Shown: piece by piece, positions 18,875-27,199 of the stretch
How the letters are laid out: each line of letters begins with the position of its first letter
How positions within the stretch are numbered: the stretch's first letter is position 1
DNA from: CBDCXE01 sp965223725 [NCBI: Nitrospinota bacterium]
Lineage (GTDB): Bacteria > Nitrospinota_A > UBA7883
Direction: 5' to 3'
Assembly (NCBI GenBank): GCA_965223725.1
Contig: CBDCXE010000005.1
Location: 496,001 to 560,000 of the forward strand
DNA: 64,000 nucleotides
Position numbers and translations under genes: made by a program
Notes under the pieces: model-generated
What the model saw: only the letters and a program-made list of their open reading frames with translations
The model's database searches: none
What the model was told of the DNA's origin: nothing

Positions 18875-19349
18875 ATCCGGCTCTTATGTAATGGCCGCTT
18901 TTGCCGCCAGTTTTTTCGATAAGCATGATATCGGAGATCACCATATCCTTGTCCACCGCCTTGCACATATCGTATATGGTCAGGGCGGCCACAGATACCG
19001 CCGTCAACGCGTCCATCTCCACCCCGGTTTTGCCTGTGGTCGAGACCGTGGCGCGCACCTTTATGGTTGAGGTCCCGCTATCCGGCTCCAGATCCACAAC
19101 CGTGGAGCTGATCAGAATCTGGTGACACAGCGGGATAAGCTCCGGTGTTTTCTTGGAAGCCATAATACCGGCCAGCCGTGCAGTCTGCAACACATCACCT
19201 TTGGCGACACTGCCATCCAGAATCAGCTCCAGCGTCGCAGGCTTCATCGTGATTGTACCCTCGGCGATCGCCACCCGGTCGGTCTCCTTTTTATGGCCGA
19301 TCTCCACCATTCTGGCCCGGCCTTTTTCATCCAGGTGCGTAAGCTTCAT
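18858..19349 (-). CDS. moaC: cyclic pyranopterin monophosphate synthase
   Basis: Completes the first stage of molybdopterin synthesis together with MoaA. At 163 residues it has the standard length. The start LTHLDEKGRARMVEIGHK, then LIPLCHQI and GKTGVEMDALTAVSVAALTI are family hallmarks. It lies in a minus-strand pair with mobB, divergent from moaD-moaE-mobA. moaA is not in the window. Confidence 0.96.
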   Translation of the reverse strand: MKLTHLDEKGRARMVEIGHKKETDRVAIAEGTITMKPATLELILDGSVAKGDVLQTARLAGIMASKKTPELIPLCHQILISSTVVDLEPDSGTSTIKVRATVSTTGKTGVEMDALTAVSVAALTIYDMCKAVDKDMVISDIMLIEKTGGKSGHYIRAGYEKSK

Positions 19350-19366
19350 ATTAAATTTTCCAACAG

Positions 19367-19870
19367 TCAGGCGTTTAAGTAGTTTTCAACAATCCAGCCA
19401 GCGATTTTTTCCGCATCATCTCGTATAAATGATGGGACAGAACTGGCGATCGCATTGCCATCGGCGGTGATATAAGCCACCGGCTCAACACGGTCATCTT
19501 CCAGACCCACAAAACAGAGAGTAGGGACGCTTTTCCCATCTATCATCTCTCCTTTAAAACCTTCAACCAATATGATATCAGTTTTTACTTTTAACCGCTC
19601 GGCCAGAGTTTGCAGATCGGGCGGGTGGGCGGCATACTCCATTATGCCGATGAATGTACCGCCGGTGATTATGGTCGGGTTGGCGCCTGCTTCGCGGAAA
19701 CGGTGTGAATCCTTACCCTTTTTGTCGATATCAATGTTGTGATGGGAACGCTTTACCGCTCCCACTTTCAATCCTTTACCGGAGAAAATAGCGATCAGTT
19801 TTTCGATCAACGTTGTCTTGCCGCTGCCGGATTTGCCGACAAACGCGATCACAGGCGGTATACTGTTCAT
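19367..19870 (-). CDS. mobB: molybdopterin-guanine dinucleotide biosynthesis adaptor MobB
   Basis: A P-loop GTPase-like protein of about 167 residues that assists MobA in making the Mo-bis-MGD cofactor. Visible motifs are FVGKSGSGKTTLIEKL (Walker A), AVKRSHHNIDIDKKGKDSHR, ITGGTFIGI and IILVEGFKGE (Walker B). The ATG at 19870 directly before the beta-strand was chosen over an upstream TTG at 19888. Confidence 0.93.
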   Translation of the reverse strand: MNSIPPVIAFVGKSGSGKTTLIEKLIAIFSGKGLKVGAVKRSHHNIDIDKKGKDSHRFREAGANPTIITGGTFIGIMEYAAHPPDLQTLAERLKVKTDIILVEGFKGEMIDGKSVPTLCFVGLEDDRVEPVAYITADGNAIASSVPSFIRDDAEKIAGWIVENYLNA

Positions 19871-19936
19871 GTTGGAAGTATTGAGCAAAAACGCTTACAA
19901 TGCAACGTGAGATTGAAAATATTTGTCAGGATGAAA

Positions 19937-20188
19937 ATGGTTACAATGCGGTTTTTCGCGTCAATCAAGGACAAGATGGGCGCAGAAATGATGGAGCTTG
20001 ATATTGATACGCCTGTGACATTGCGCGATCTTCTGGTCAAAGCGTCGGAGCAGGCGGGCGCCGGTCCCGATATGCTGCTTAACGGCTCGTTCCTGTATGC
20101 GGTGAACCAGGAAATGCGCGGACTGGAGCATAATGTGGAAGACTCCGACGAGGTCGCCGTGCTCCCTCCATTATCGGGGGGTATATAA
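19937..20188 (+). CDS. moaD: molybdopterin synthase sulfur carrier subunit (MoaD), with extra C-terminal residue
   Basis: An 83-residue ubiquitin-fold sulfur carrier: VTMRFFASIKDKMGAEMMEL at the start, TLRDLLVKA, and VAVLPPLSGGI at the end. MoaD normally ends in Gly-Gly, whose terminal carboxyl is adenylated and thiolated. Here one Ile follows the GG before TAA (20186-20188), so the tail would need trimming or tolerance of the extra residue. AGGA five bases before the ATG at 19937 decides the start. Confidence 0.88.
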   Translation: MVTMRFFASIKDKMGAEMMELDIDTPVTLRDLLVKASEQAGAGPDMLLNGSFLYAVNQEMRGLEHNVEDSDEVAVLPPLSGGI

Positions 20189-20191
20189 AAA

Positions 20192-20608
20192 ATGGCCCGG
20201 TTGCAAAGGGAAAACTTCGATGTGGGCGCAGAAATAAGGGCGCAGGTGGAAAAAAACAACAGCGTCGGCGCGGCGGTGACTTTTCTGGGGACGGTGCGTG
20301 ACATATCGAAAGGCGAGAGTATAGAGAAGCTCGATTTCGAACACTACCCGGCCATGGCGGAAAAGGAGCTGGATAAGCTGGAGGCCGCCACCATTGAGAT
20401 CTTCGATATTATCGACTGCCTGATCATACATCGTACCGGTGAGATCACAGTAAACGAAAACATCGTGCTGATCGTCGTGACCAGCATGCATCGTGGCGTG
20501 GCGTTCGACGCCTGCGAGTGGGCCATCGACGAGTTGAAGAAGCGTATACCGATCTGGAAAAAAGAGTTCGCCGAGTCTGGCAAGTATTGGGTGGAAGACC
20601 ATCCATAA
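20192..20608 (+). CDS. moaE: molybdopterin synthase catalytic subunit
   Basis: A 138-residue MoaE that inserts two sulfurs into cyclic pyranopterin with MoaD. It contains VGAAVTFLGTVRDISKG, LDFEHYPAMAEKEL, HRTGEITVNENIVLI and the catalytic region RIPIWKKEFAESGKYWVE with the conserved lysines. It begins 3 bp after moaD and ends 13 bp before mobA. Confidence 0.96.
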   Translation: MARLQRENFDVGAEIRAQVEKNNSVGAAVTFLGTVRDISKGESIEKLDFEHYPAMAEKELDKLEAATIEIFDIIDCLIIHRTGEITVNENIVLIVVTSMHRGVAFDACEWAIDELKKRIPIWKKEFAESGKYWVEDHP

Positions 20609-20621
20609 TCGGCTCTAAAAA

Positions 20622-21179
20622 ATGATAGGCGCGATATTGGCCGGCGGCCAGAGCCGGCGCATGGGCAAGGACAAAGCGTTTATCGAGTACGATGGCGTCA
20701 CCATGATCGAAAGGGTGATCAATGCTGTTGCGCCCTGTGTCGAGTCGGTTGTTATCATCGCCAACAAGCCAGAGCTGTACGAGAAGTTCGGCCTGCCTGT
20801 TTATCCCGACACCATCGTGGGTATGGGTCCGCTCTCTGGTCTTTATACCGCCTTCGATAAGACAGGCGCCGACGAAATATTGATGGCGGCGTGCGATATG
20901 CCGCAGATAAACAGGGAAATTGTGCAGTTTATCGTTGATAACCCGGCGGGGGCAGAGGACGCCGTAATACCTTTGGTCGGCGGCAAAGAGCAAGGCTTAC
21001 TGGCGGTATACAGAAGGTCGGCCATAGAAAAACATATCGACAGGATAAAGGCGGTCTCCATCCAGTTCGACGAATTTCGTCATGGGCTGGATAAATTGTT
21101 GATCGATGAAAGGCAGTTAAGGAAGATAGAGCCAGAGCTCCAGTCGTTTAGGAATATCAATAGTCCAACTGATTTGTAA
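20622..21179 (+). CDS. mobA: molybdenum cofactor guanylyltransferase
   Basis: Attaches GMP to Mo-molybdopterin. The 185-residue protein starts with the nucleotide-binding loop AILAGGQSRRMGKDKAFIEY; GMGPLSGLYTAF and AACDMPQI (metal-binding Asp) follow. It ends the moaD-moaE-mobA run and completes, with mobB, the last step of cofactor assembly. Confidence 0.95.
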   Translation: MIGAILAGGQSRRMGKDKAFIEYDGVTMIERVINAVAPCVESVVIIANKPELYEKFGLPVYPDTIVGMGPLSGLYTAFDKTGADEILMAACDMPQINREIVQFIVDNPAGAEDAVIPLVGGKEQGLLAVYRRSAIEKHIDRIKAVSIQFDEFRHGLDKLLIDERQLRKIEPELQSFRNINSPTDL

Positions 21180-21273
21180 GGTTGAAAAAATTTTCTGATA
21201 AGCGCCTGCTTTGATGTTATCATCTAGCACGAATCCGCAAGCAATCAGGACGGCCCAATTAGGAGATTACTGA

Positions 21274-21921
21274 ATGAAAATTTTCATAGATTCAGCTGAT
21301 ATAGATGAAATAAAAGAAGCCAACGCCATCGGCGTGATAGACGGCGTGACGACAAACCCATCGCTGGTGGCCAAAACCGGCAAGGACTTCGCCACGGTCA
21401 TAAATGAGATCGTAAACGAAGTGGACGGGCCGATCAGCGCCGAAGCTGTATCCCTTGATAGCGAAGGGTTGATAGGCGAAGGCCGGGAACTGGCGAAAAT
21501 CCATGAGAATATCGTAGTAAAAATCCCAATGACCGTCGATGGGTTGAAAGCAGTGAAAGTTTTGTCATCCGAAAATATCAACACGAATGTAACGCTGGTC
21601 TTTTCACCCACCCAGGCGCTGCTGGCGGCGAAAGCTGGGGCCACATATGTGTCGCCCTTCGTCGGTCGGTTGGACGATATCTCTCATGACGGGATGGACC
21701 TGATAGGCCAGATAATGGACATCTATAACGCATATGGCATGCAGGCGGAGGTTATCGTCGCCTCTGTCCGTCACCCGCTCCATGTGGTGGAATCGGCCCG
21801 GATGGGCGCGGATGTGGCCACCATCCCGCTGGGTGTGATCAAACGTTTGACCGAGCATCCACTCACCGATATCGGAATAGAACGATTCCTGGCGGATTGG
21901 GAAAAGGTGCCAAAAGCCTGA
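21274..21921 (+). CDS. transaldolase-like / fructose-6-phosphate aldolase
   Basis: A 215-residue short transaldolase (TalC/MipB/Fsa type). It has [16 protein letters not shown] and [13 protein letters not shown] at the start, NIVVKIPMT with the Schiff-base lysine, [16 protein letters not shown] and [10 protein letters not shown]. The length fits the Fsa/TalC subfamily. Transaldolase and aldolase activities cannot be told apart by eye. AGGAGA precedes the ATG. Confidence 0.9.
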   Translation: MKIFIDSADIDEIKEANAIGVIDGVTTNPSLVAKTGKDFATVINEIVNEVDGPISAEAVSLDSEGLIGEGRELAKIHENIVVKIPMTVDGLKAVKVLSSENINTNVTLVFSPTQALLAAKAGATYVSPFVGRLDDISHDGMDLIGQIMDIYNAYGMQAEVIVASVRHPLHVVESARMGADVATIPLGVIKRLTEHPLTDIGIERFLADWEKVPKA

Positions 21922-21949
21922 TTCGCACCAACCATAGCTATTAGTTTCC

Positions 21950-22885
21950 ATGTCCACCGATGCGCACGGCCTTGTAGTTGGCCGAGAGGTAGTCAAAAAA
22001 TATAACGGGTTAACTGCGGTCGATGGTATCGACTTCACGGTACCCCAGGGCGCTTTCTATGGGTTCCTCGGCCCCAACGGCGCGGGGAAAACAACCACCA
22101 TCCGGATGATCCAGTGCTATTCACCTATCACCAGCGGCGAGATCCGTGTCAACGGGCGGGTTGTAGGACGCGATGACAGCGCCATCAAGGCCCGGATCGG
22201 CGTGGCGCCGCAGATGGATAACCTGGATAGCGACCTGACGGTGATCAAAAACCTGGAGATCTATGCAAACTTTTTCAACATCCCAAAGAAAACAGCGATA
22301 GCCAGGGGGACAGAGTTACTGGAATATTTTCATCTGGAAGAGAAAATGAACTCGACTATTAACTCGCTCTCTGGCGGTATGCGCCGGCGGTTGATAATTG
22401 CAAGAGCTTTGATGAACGAGCCGGAACTGCTGATCCTCGATGAGCCGACCACCGGCCTCGACCCGCAGGCGCGGCATGTGATCTGGCAGAAGCTGCGGGA
22501 CCTGAAAGACCAAGGCTCCACCATAATCCTGACCACCCACTATATGGAAGAGGCGGAACGGCTGTGCGACACCGTGGCGATAATGGATATGGGCAAGATA
22601 CTGTTACTGGGCGAACCGGAGAAATTGATCGAGGAACATGTCAGCCACGATGTGGTGGAGGCGAGACCTTATCACGATAAAGCAGACGCAGTGGTGGATA
22701 TTCTGGAAGGTGATGGGCTGCGCTACGAGCAGGCGGGGAATTCATTTTTTATATTCACCGATCAACCAGATTCTGTTGTGAATAAGCTGAAGAATATGGG
22801 CGAAGAAGCGCCAGAATCGAGGCGGGCCAACCTGGAGGACCTGTTCCTGAAAACCACCGGTCGGGCGTTGAGGGAAGGGGCATAA
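21950..22885 (+). CDS. ABC-2 type exporter ATPase (NodI-like)
   Basis: A 311-residue ATPase with Walker A GPNGAGKTTT, signature LSGGMRRRLIIARAL, Walker B LLILDEPTTGLDP and the switch-His segment ILTTHYMEEAERL. The C-terminal extension is typical of the NodI/DrrA group. It is followed 7 bp later by its permease. Substrate unknown; polysaccharide, lipid or drug export are all possible. Confidence 0.92.
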   Translation: MSTDAHGLVVGREVVKKYNGLTAVDGIDFTVPQGAFYGFLGPNGAGKTTTIRMIQCYSPITSGEIRVNGRVVGRDDSAIKARIGVAPQMDNLDSDLTVIKNLEIYANFFNIPKKTAIARGTELLEYFHLEEKMNSTINSLSGGMRRRLIIARALMNEPELLILDEPTTGLDPQARHVIWQKLRDLKDQGSTIILTTHYMEEAERLCDTVAIMDMGKILLLGEPEKLIEEHVSHDVVEARPYHDKADAVVDILEGDGLRYEQAGNSFFIFTDQPDSVVNKLKNMGEEAPESRRANLEDLFLKTTGRALREGA

Positions 22886-22892
22886 GCCAGTT

Positions 22893-23651
22893 ATGAGCTT
22901 GTTCCGCGCAATAAAAGTTTGGTACAGGAATTTTACTGTATACAAGACCCATCTGGCCCCCAACCTGGTGGGCAACATTGGCGAGCCGTTGATCTCGCTG
23001 TTCGCCATGGGTTTCGGGTTGGGTGGATATATCCCGCAGATTGCCGGTATGCCATATATCAGCTTCCTTGCGCCGGGGCTGGTGATCACCAGCGCCATGT
23101 ATTCCGCCACGTTCGAATGTACATTCGGGGCGTATACGCGCCTGACTGTGCAGGGAACATACGACACAGTGATGGCCACGCCGCTATCGGTGGAAGACCT
23201 TACACTTGGTGAAATTCTGTGGGGCATGACCAAGGCGATGATCGCCGGGTTTGTGATCGTGGCGGTGATCACGTTGTTTGGTCTGTATACTCCATCGCCA
23301 GGGATAATCGGCATCATACTGGTGATCGGGGCGACCGGCTATATCTTCGCCTCCGCCGCGCTCTGCACCGCCGCGCTGTCGCCCAGTTACGAGTTTTTCA
23401 ACTACTATTTCACCATCGTTCTGGCGCCGATGTTTTTCATGTCGGGCGTGTTTTTCCCGCTGGATCGTTTGCCAGAGATTGTCCAGAACCTTGCCCTTCT
23501 CCTGCCAGCCACACATTCAGTGTTCCTGATCAGGTATTTTTATCATGGCATGGAAGCAAACGTCCTGGTTTCATCGCTGGTGCTGATAGGCATTTGTGTA
23601 ATGAACACATACTTTGCCATCAAGCTGGTTAAACGACGTCTCGTGGTCTGA
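22893..23651 (+). CDS. ABC-2 type permease (NodJ-like)
   Basis: A 252-residue permease with six predicted helices and the ABC-2 signature regions GNIGEPLISLFAMGFGLGGY, FLAPGLVITSAMYSA and FFMSGVFFPLDRLPE. It pairs with the NodI-like ATPase upstream in a two-gene unit and ends 8 bp before the convergent nucleotidyltransferase gene. Confidence 0.92.
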   Translation: MSLFRAIKVWYRNFTVYKTHLAPNLVGNIGEPLISLFAMGFGLGGYIPQIAGMPYISFLAPGLVITSAMYSATFECTFGAYTRLTVQGTYDTVMATPLSVEDLTLGEILWGMTKAMIAGFVIVAVITLFGLYTPSPGIIGIILVIGATGYIFASAALCTAALSPSYEFFNYYFTIVLAPMFFMSGVFFPLDRLPEIVQNLALLLPATHSVFLIRYFYHGMEANVLVSSLVLIGICVMNTYFAIKLVKRRLVV

Positions 23652-23659
23652 CCCGCTGA

Positions 23660-24565
23660 TCAGACGATTGCATCGGAAATAACAGACCCTTCTCCGATAA
23701 TCGAATTCGGCAGCACTATAGAACGTATAACCTTTGAGCCGGCGCCGATTACCGCGCCATTGTGAACCGCTGCGTAAGGACCGACAGTCGCGCTTTCATC
23801 GATCACGCAGCCCGGCCCTATATAAACAGGTGGAACAACGTTGGGGTGCATAGACACTGGTTGCGGATATTGTTCCAGAGCGTTCATTACAGTTGAATGA
23901 TAGGTTTCGATAGTTCCGGCGTCGCGCCAAACTATATCGTCGATATGGCCATACAAACGGTCGTTGCCCTGGATCATCGGCAGATACAGTTCTTTTACTA
24001 TATCGACCGGCCTGCCAGGCGCCAGCCTTGTCAGCAGTTCGGGCGACAGCATGGCCACACCGGTGAACATCAGGCGTTCGGCGCCTTTTTCATCGGCTTG
24101 CGTGATGGAAGTGATCCTCTGTTCATTATCCACTGTCACATCGCTGTAAGGGCCGTTCTCCACGTTTGGTCGCAGCAGAAGTGTGGCCGGCGCGTTTTTG
24201 TCCTTGTGCGCTTTTTTCAGGTTATCCCAGTTTACTTCGATCAATATGTCGGAGTTCATTACCGCAAACATTTTGTCCTGAAGATACTTCTCCACCGCTT
24301 TTAATGCGCCGCCTGTGCCGAGCAGTGTCTCCTCATGCGACAGGACGATCTCTATACCGAAATCATGGTTTTCGATATAGTCAGCAACCATGCCTGCCAG
24401 GTGATGAGTGTTGATAATCAGCTTGTTCGGGCTTGCTTTTTTGGCGGTGTTGATGGCCAGCTCCAGCAAGGTTTTATCGAGGACGGGAAACAATGGCTTT
24501 GGCAATTTTTCGGTGAACGGCAACAGCCTGGTCCCCAGACCCGCCGCCAGTATCATAATGTTCAT
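23660..24565 (-). CDS. sugar-nucleotidyltransferase with left-handed beta-helix tail
   Basis: A 301-residue NDP-sugar pyrophosphorylase family protein: AAGLGTRLLPFTEKLPKPLF (nucleotide and sugar-phosphate binding), MNSDILIEVNW, and a C-terminal series of hexapeptide repeats (YIGPGCVIDESATVGPYAAV, VIGAGSKVIRSIVL). It could be a mannose-1-P guanylyltransferase or a MurNAc-1-P uridylyltransferase (MurU-like); sequence alone does not settle this. Confidence 0.85.
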   Translation of the reverse strand: MNIMILAAGLGTRLLPFTEKLPKPLFPVLDKTLLELAINTAKKASPNKLIINTHHLAGMVADYIENHDFGIEIVLSHEETLLGTGGALKAVEKYLQDKMFAVMNSDILIEVNWDNLKKAHKDKNAPATLLLRPNVENGPYSDVTVDNEQRITSITQADEKGAERLMFTGVAMLSPELLTRLAPGRPVDIVKELYLPMIQGNDRLYGHIDDIVWRDAGTIETYHSTVMNALEQYPQPVSMHPNVVPPVYIGPGCVIDESATVGPYAAVHNGAVIGAGSKVIRSIVLPNSIIGEGSVISDAIV

Positions 24566-24672
24566 AGCGATAATGATACTCGATAAATTGCAAACATTCT
24601 CTTTGTTAAATAGCCAATTGCAGTTACAATCACCGATTTGAGTGAACCAGACGAAAAGTACAGGAAAAACAG

Positions 24673-25764
24673 ATGGGCTTTAATTGCGGGATCGTGGGTC
24701 TACCTAACGTGGGCAAATCGACGATATTTAACGCGCTGACATCAGCCGGCGCCACTGCGGAGAATTTTCCGTTTTGCACCATAGAGCCGAATGTGGGGAT
24801 TGTGCCCGTGCCCGATCCACGGTTGGATCGACTGACTGAAATTTCAAAGTCTGAAAAAACGATCCCGACGACGCTGGAGGTTGTGGACATCGCGGGCCTG
24901 GTGGAAGGCGCCAGTAAAGGAGAGGGGTTGGGCAACAAGTTTCTCCACCACATACGCCAGGTGGACGCCATTGCCCATGTGGTGCGTTGTTTTGATGACG
25001 ATGATATAGCACATGTGTCGGGTCGGGTCGACCCGGTATCCGATATAGAAGTGATCCGGACGGAGCTATTGCTGGCCGATATGGAGACCCTTGAGAAACG
25101 GATAGAATCTATCGCCAAAGGTAAAAAAAGCGGCGACAAAAAGCTGTTGGCCATGGCGCCAAAATATGATGAGCTGAAAGAAAAATTGGGCGCAGGTATC
25201 AAAGCGAAACAGGCGATCACCGAGGCTGACAAGCCGTTGTATGCCGATCTGCCGTTGCTGACAGCGAAACCGCTGTTATATGTGATGAACGTCAGCGAAA
25301 GCGAGCTCGGGCAGGATACAGAAGCAAAGCAGGTTGTGAAAAATATCGCCGAAGGTGATAACGCCCCTGTGATAGAAATATGCGGTGACGTTGAATCGGA
25401 ACTGTCGCAACTGGAGCCTGCGGACCGTGACGAATTTCTGATCGATATGGGGCTGAAGGAGCCGGGGCTCAATCATTTCATCCGTGAGGGTTATCGGCTG
25501 CTCAACCTGATAACATACTTTACCACCGGACCTAAGGAGACCAGGGCATGGACCGTGACCCGCGGCGCAAAAGCGCCCCAGGCGGCGGGGGTGATACATA
25601 CAGATTTCGAACGAGGATTCATCCGCGCTGAAGTGATTTCCTACGATGACCTGGGTCGACTAGGTTCTGAGCAGGCGGTCAAGGAGAAAGGTCTGTTGCG
25701 CGTAGAGGGAAAGGATTACGTCTTCCAGGATGGAGACGTGGCGCATTTCAGGTTTAATGTATGA
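24673..25764 (+). CDS. ychF: redox-regulated ATPase YchF
   Basis: A 363-residue Obg-family P-loop ATPase. It contains GIVGLPNVGKSTIFNAL (G1), DIAGLVEGASKGEGLGNKFL (G3/switch II), YVMNVSE in the place of the usual NKxD (the known YchF deviation that favours ATP) and a C-terminal TGS domain with TYFTTGPKETRAWTV. Full length; ribosome-associated stress role known for the family. Confidence 0.96.
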   Translation: MGFNCGIVGLPNVGKSTIFNALTSAGATAENFPFCTIEPNVGIVPVPDPRLDRLTEISKSEKTIPTTLEVVDIAGLVEGASKGEGLGNKFLHHIRQVDAIAHVVRCFDDDDIAHVSGRVDPVSDIEVIRTELLLADMETLEKRIESIAKGKKSGDKKLLAMAPKYDELKEKLGAGIKAKQAITEADKPLYADLPLLTAKPLLYVMNVSESELGQDTEAKQVVKNIAEGDNAPVIEICGDVESELSQLEPADRDEFLIDMGLKEPGLNHFIREGYRLLNLITYFTTGPKETRAWTVTRGAKAPQAAGVIHTDFERGFIRAEVISYDDLGRLGSEQAVKEKGLLRVEGKDYVFQDGDVAHFRFNV

Positions 25765-25845
25765 AGTTATGGATCGGCCAACTGTACGTATTCAAATGCA
25801 ACATGGCCCTGATGCGGCTTAAATAAAAAGAATGACCCGAAAACT

Positions 25846-26073
25846 TTAGTTGGCCTTGGCTTCCAATACCATTTGCTCCATTCTGTCCTTGCCAGCCAGC
25901 TTCAGTTTTTTTAACTGCTTCAGTTCCAGATCTTCTTCTGGTGTCAGATATTTTTTGCTTTTCAATTCGTCAACCTTGCTTTTGAGCTGAATATGCTCTT
26001 CATGGAGCTCGCGATACTCATCGTTTTCGTTTAGCAGTTTGGTGGTGACATCAATAGTCGACTCGTTTTGCAT
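25846..26073 (-). CDS. DUF465 (YdcH-like) small coiled-coil protein
   Basis: A 75-residue, highly charged helical protein. The central segment EEHIQLKSKVDELKSKKYLT, followed by PEEDLELKQLKKLKLAGKD, matches the DUF465 antiparallel helical hairpin. Function unknown in the family. It lies 14 bp downstream of tsaB. Confidence 0.82.
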   Translation of the reverse strand: MQNESTIDVTTKLLNENDEYRELHEEHIQLKSKVDELKSKKYLTPEEDLELKQLKKLKLAGKDRMEQMVLEAKAN

Positions 26074-26087
26074 AGTTCTCTCTCACT

Positions 26088-26771
26088 CTAGGATATTTTG
26101 GAGTTATTCTGATTGATCTCTGCCTGAGACCGGCTGATATATTTTGGCTCGGGAGTTTTTTGAATAAATTCCGAGTTTTCATGCGCTAACATCGCCGCCC
26201 CAACAGCGGCTGAATATTGATTCTCTTCCATGAATCCGATTCTATGTTTAATTCCTCCGCAAAGAGTTTTTTCATAAAGTATGAAACCCTCACCAGCAAA
26301 GGTGACCGATCCTACGATCATACCTGCCAGAATATCTGGCGAAACTTCAACATCTCCGGCCAGCTTCTTTATTCTGGAGCTATCTTCAGTATACAACGCC
26401 GCGTAAAGGAATCCAAGGCGAGATCGTGAAACTGAGCAAAAATATTTACTTTTCCACCCGGAATTTGCTCTGGCAATGGCATCCAGCGAGCCTACCGCCA
26501 CGATTTTGGCGCCCAACGATTCGGCCAATCCATATGCGGACCCTAACCCGACCCGTATACCTGTAAATGACCCAGGGCCAGATGTAACACATATAAGATC
26601 AGACTGTTGCAATAAAATATTAAACGAGTTTAGTAGCTGGTCAATCATCGGCAGAAGGCCGCTCGATTGGGTGGCTAATCGGGTTTTATTGATGGAACCG
26701 AGCAGAGCGCCATCTTTTAATAGCGCGACGCCAGTCTGCGTAGATGAAGTGTCAATTCCCAGTATATACAT
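26088..26771 (-). CDS. tsaB: tRNA threonylcarbamoyladenosine biosynthesis protein TsaB
   Basis: A 227-residue ASKHA-fold protein: ILGIDTSSTQTGVALLKDG, LICVTSGPGSFTGIRVGL and GLAESLGAKIVAVGSLDAIA are the family core. It partners TsaD and TsaE in making t6A on tRNA. The C-terminal third is divergent. It heads a short leftward unit with DUF465. Confidence 0.92.
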   Translation of the reverse strand: MYILGIDTSSTQTGVALLKDGALLGSINKTRLATQSSGLLPMIDQLLNSFNILLQQSDLICVTSGPGSFTGIRVGLGSAYGLAESLGAKIVAVGSLDAIARANSGWKSKYFCSVSRSRLGFLYAALYTEDSSRIKKLAGDVEVSPDILAGMIVGSVTFAGEGFILYEKTLCGGIKHRIGFMEENQYSAAVGAAMLAHENSEFIQKTPEPKYISRSQAEINQNNSKIS

Positions 26772-26806
26772 CCAGCCCGCAGAAAGCTTTTTTAATGGTG
26801 TTACTT

Positions 26807-27199
26807 TTATTTTGCTTTATCAAAATCTTCTGGTTCAGCGTCGATATTTTTATCAACTGTGGTATTCTCCTGGGTGTTATGGCTATTTATATTGTTCCGA
26901 TACTCTTCCCAATCAGTTTTATAGCGTTTTCGAATATCAGCTATGACAGATTCGGTTTTCGATATTTCAATATCTGATTCCTTGATATCATCGATAACCG
27001 ATTTGATATTATCACTACTCAAATCGAAGGTATCGGTTTTTATCCCGGTGTACACAGCTTCGCCCAACCTGGTAAACAGCCCTGCGCGTTTGTTGATAAA
27101 CCCTATCAGCTTTATTTTCGGGAGGATGGTTTCGATATAACTGGTGGCGTACTTATAAATATTAGAGGCGAACGCGCCAGCGCTCTTTATCAGTCCCAT
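26807..27199 (-). CDS. hypothetical protein coupled to the acidic membrane protein
   Basis: A 130-residue protein of unrecognised family. The N-terminal 70 residues are mildly amphipathic (SAGAFASNIYKYATSYIETI, then LGEAVYTGIKTDTF); the rest is charged and probably coiled-coil, ending in an acidic tail. Its ATG at 27199 overlaps the TGA of the upstream 482-residue gene, so both are made together. No function can be assigned. Confidence 0.65.
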   Translation of the reverse strand: MGLIKSAGAFASNIYKYATSYIETILPKIKLIGFINKRAGLFTRLGEAVYTGIKTDTFDLSSDNIKSVIDDIKESDIEISKTESVIADIRKRYKTDWEEYRNNINSHNTQENTTVDKNIDAEPEDFDKAK

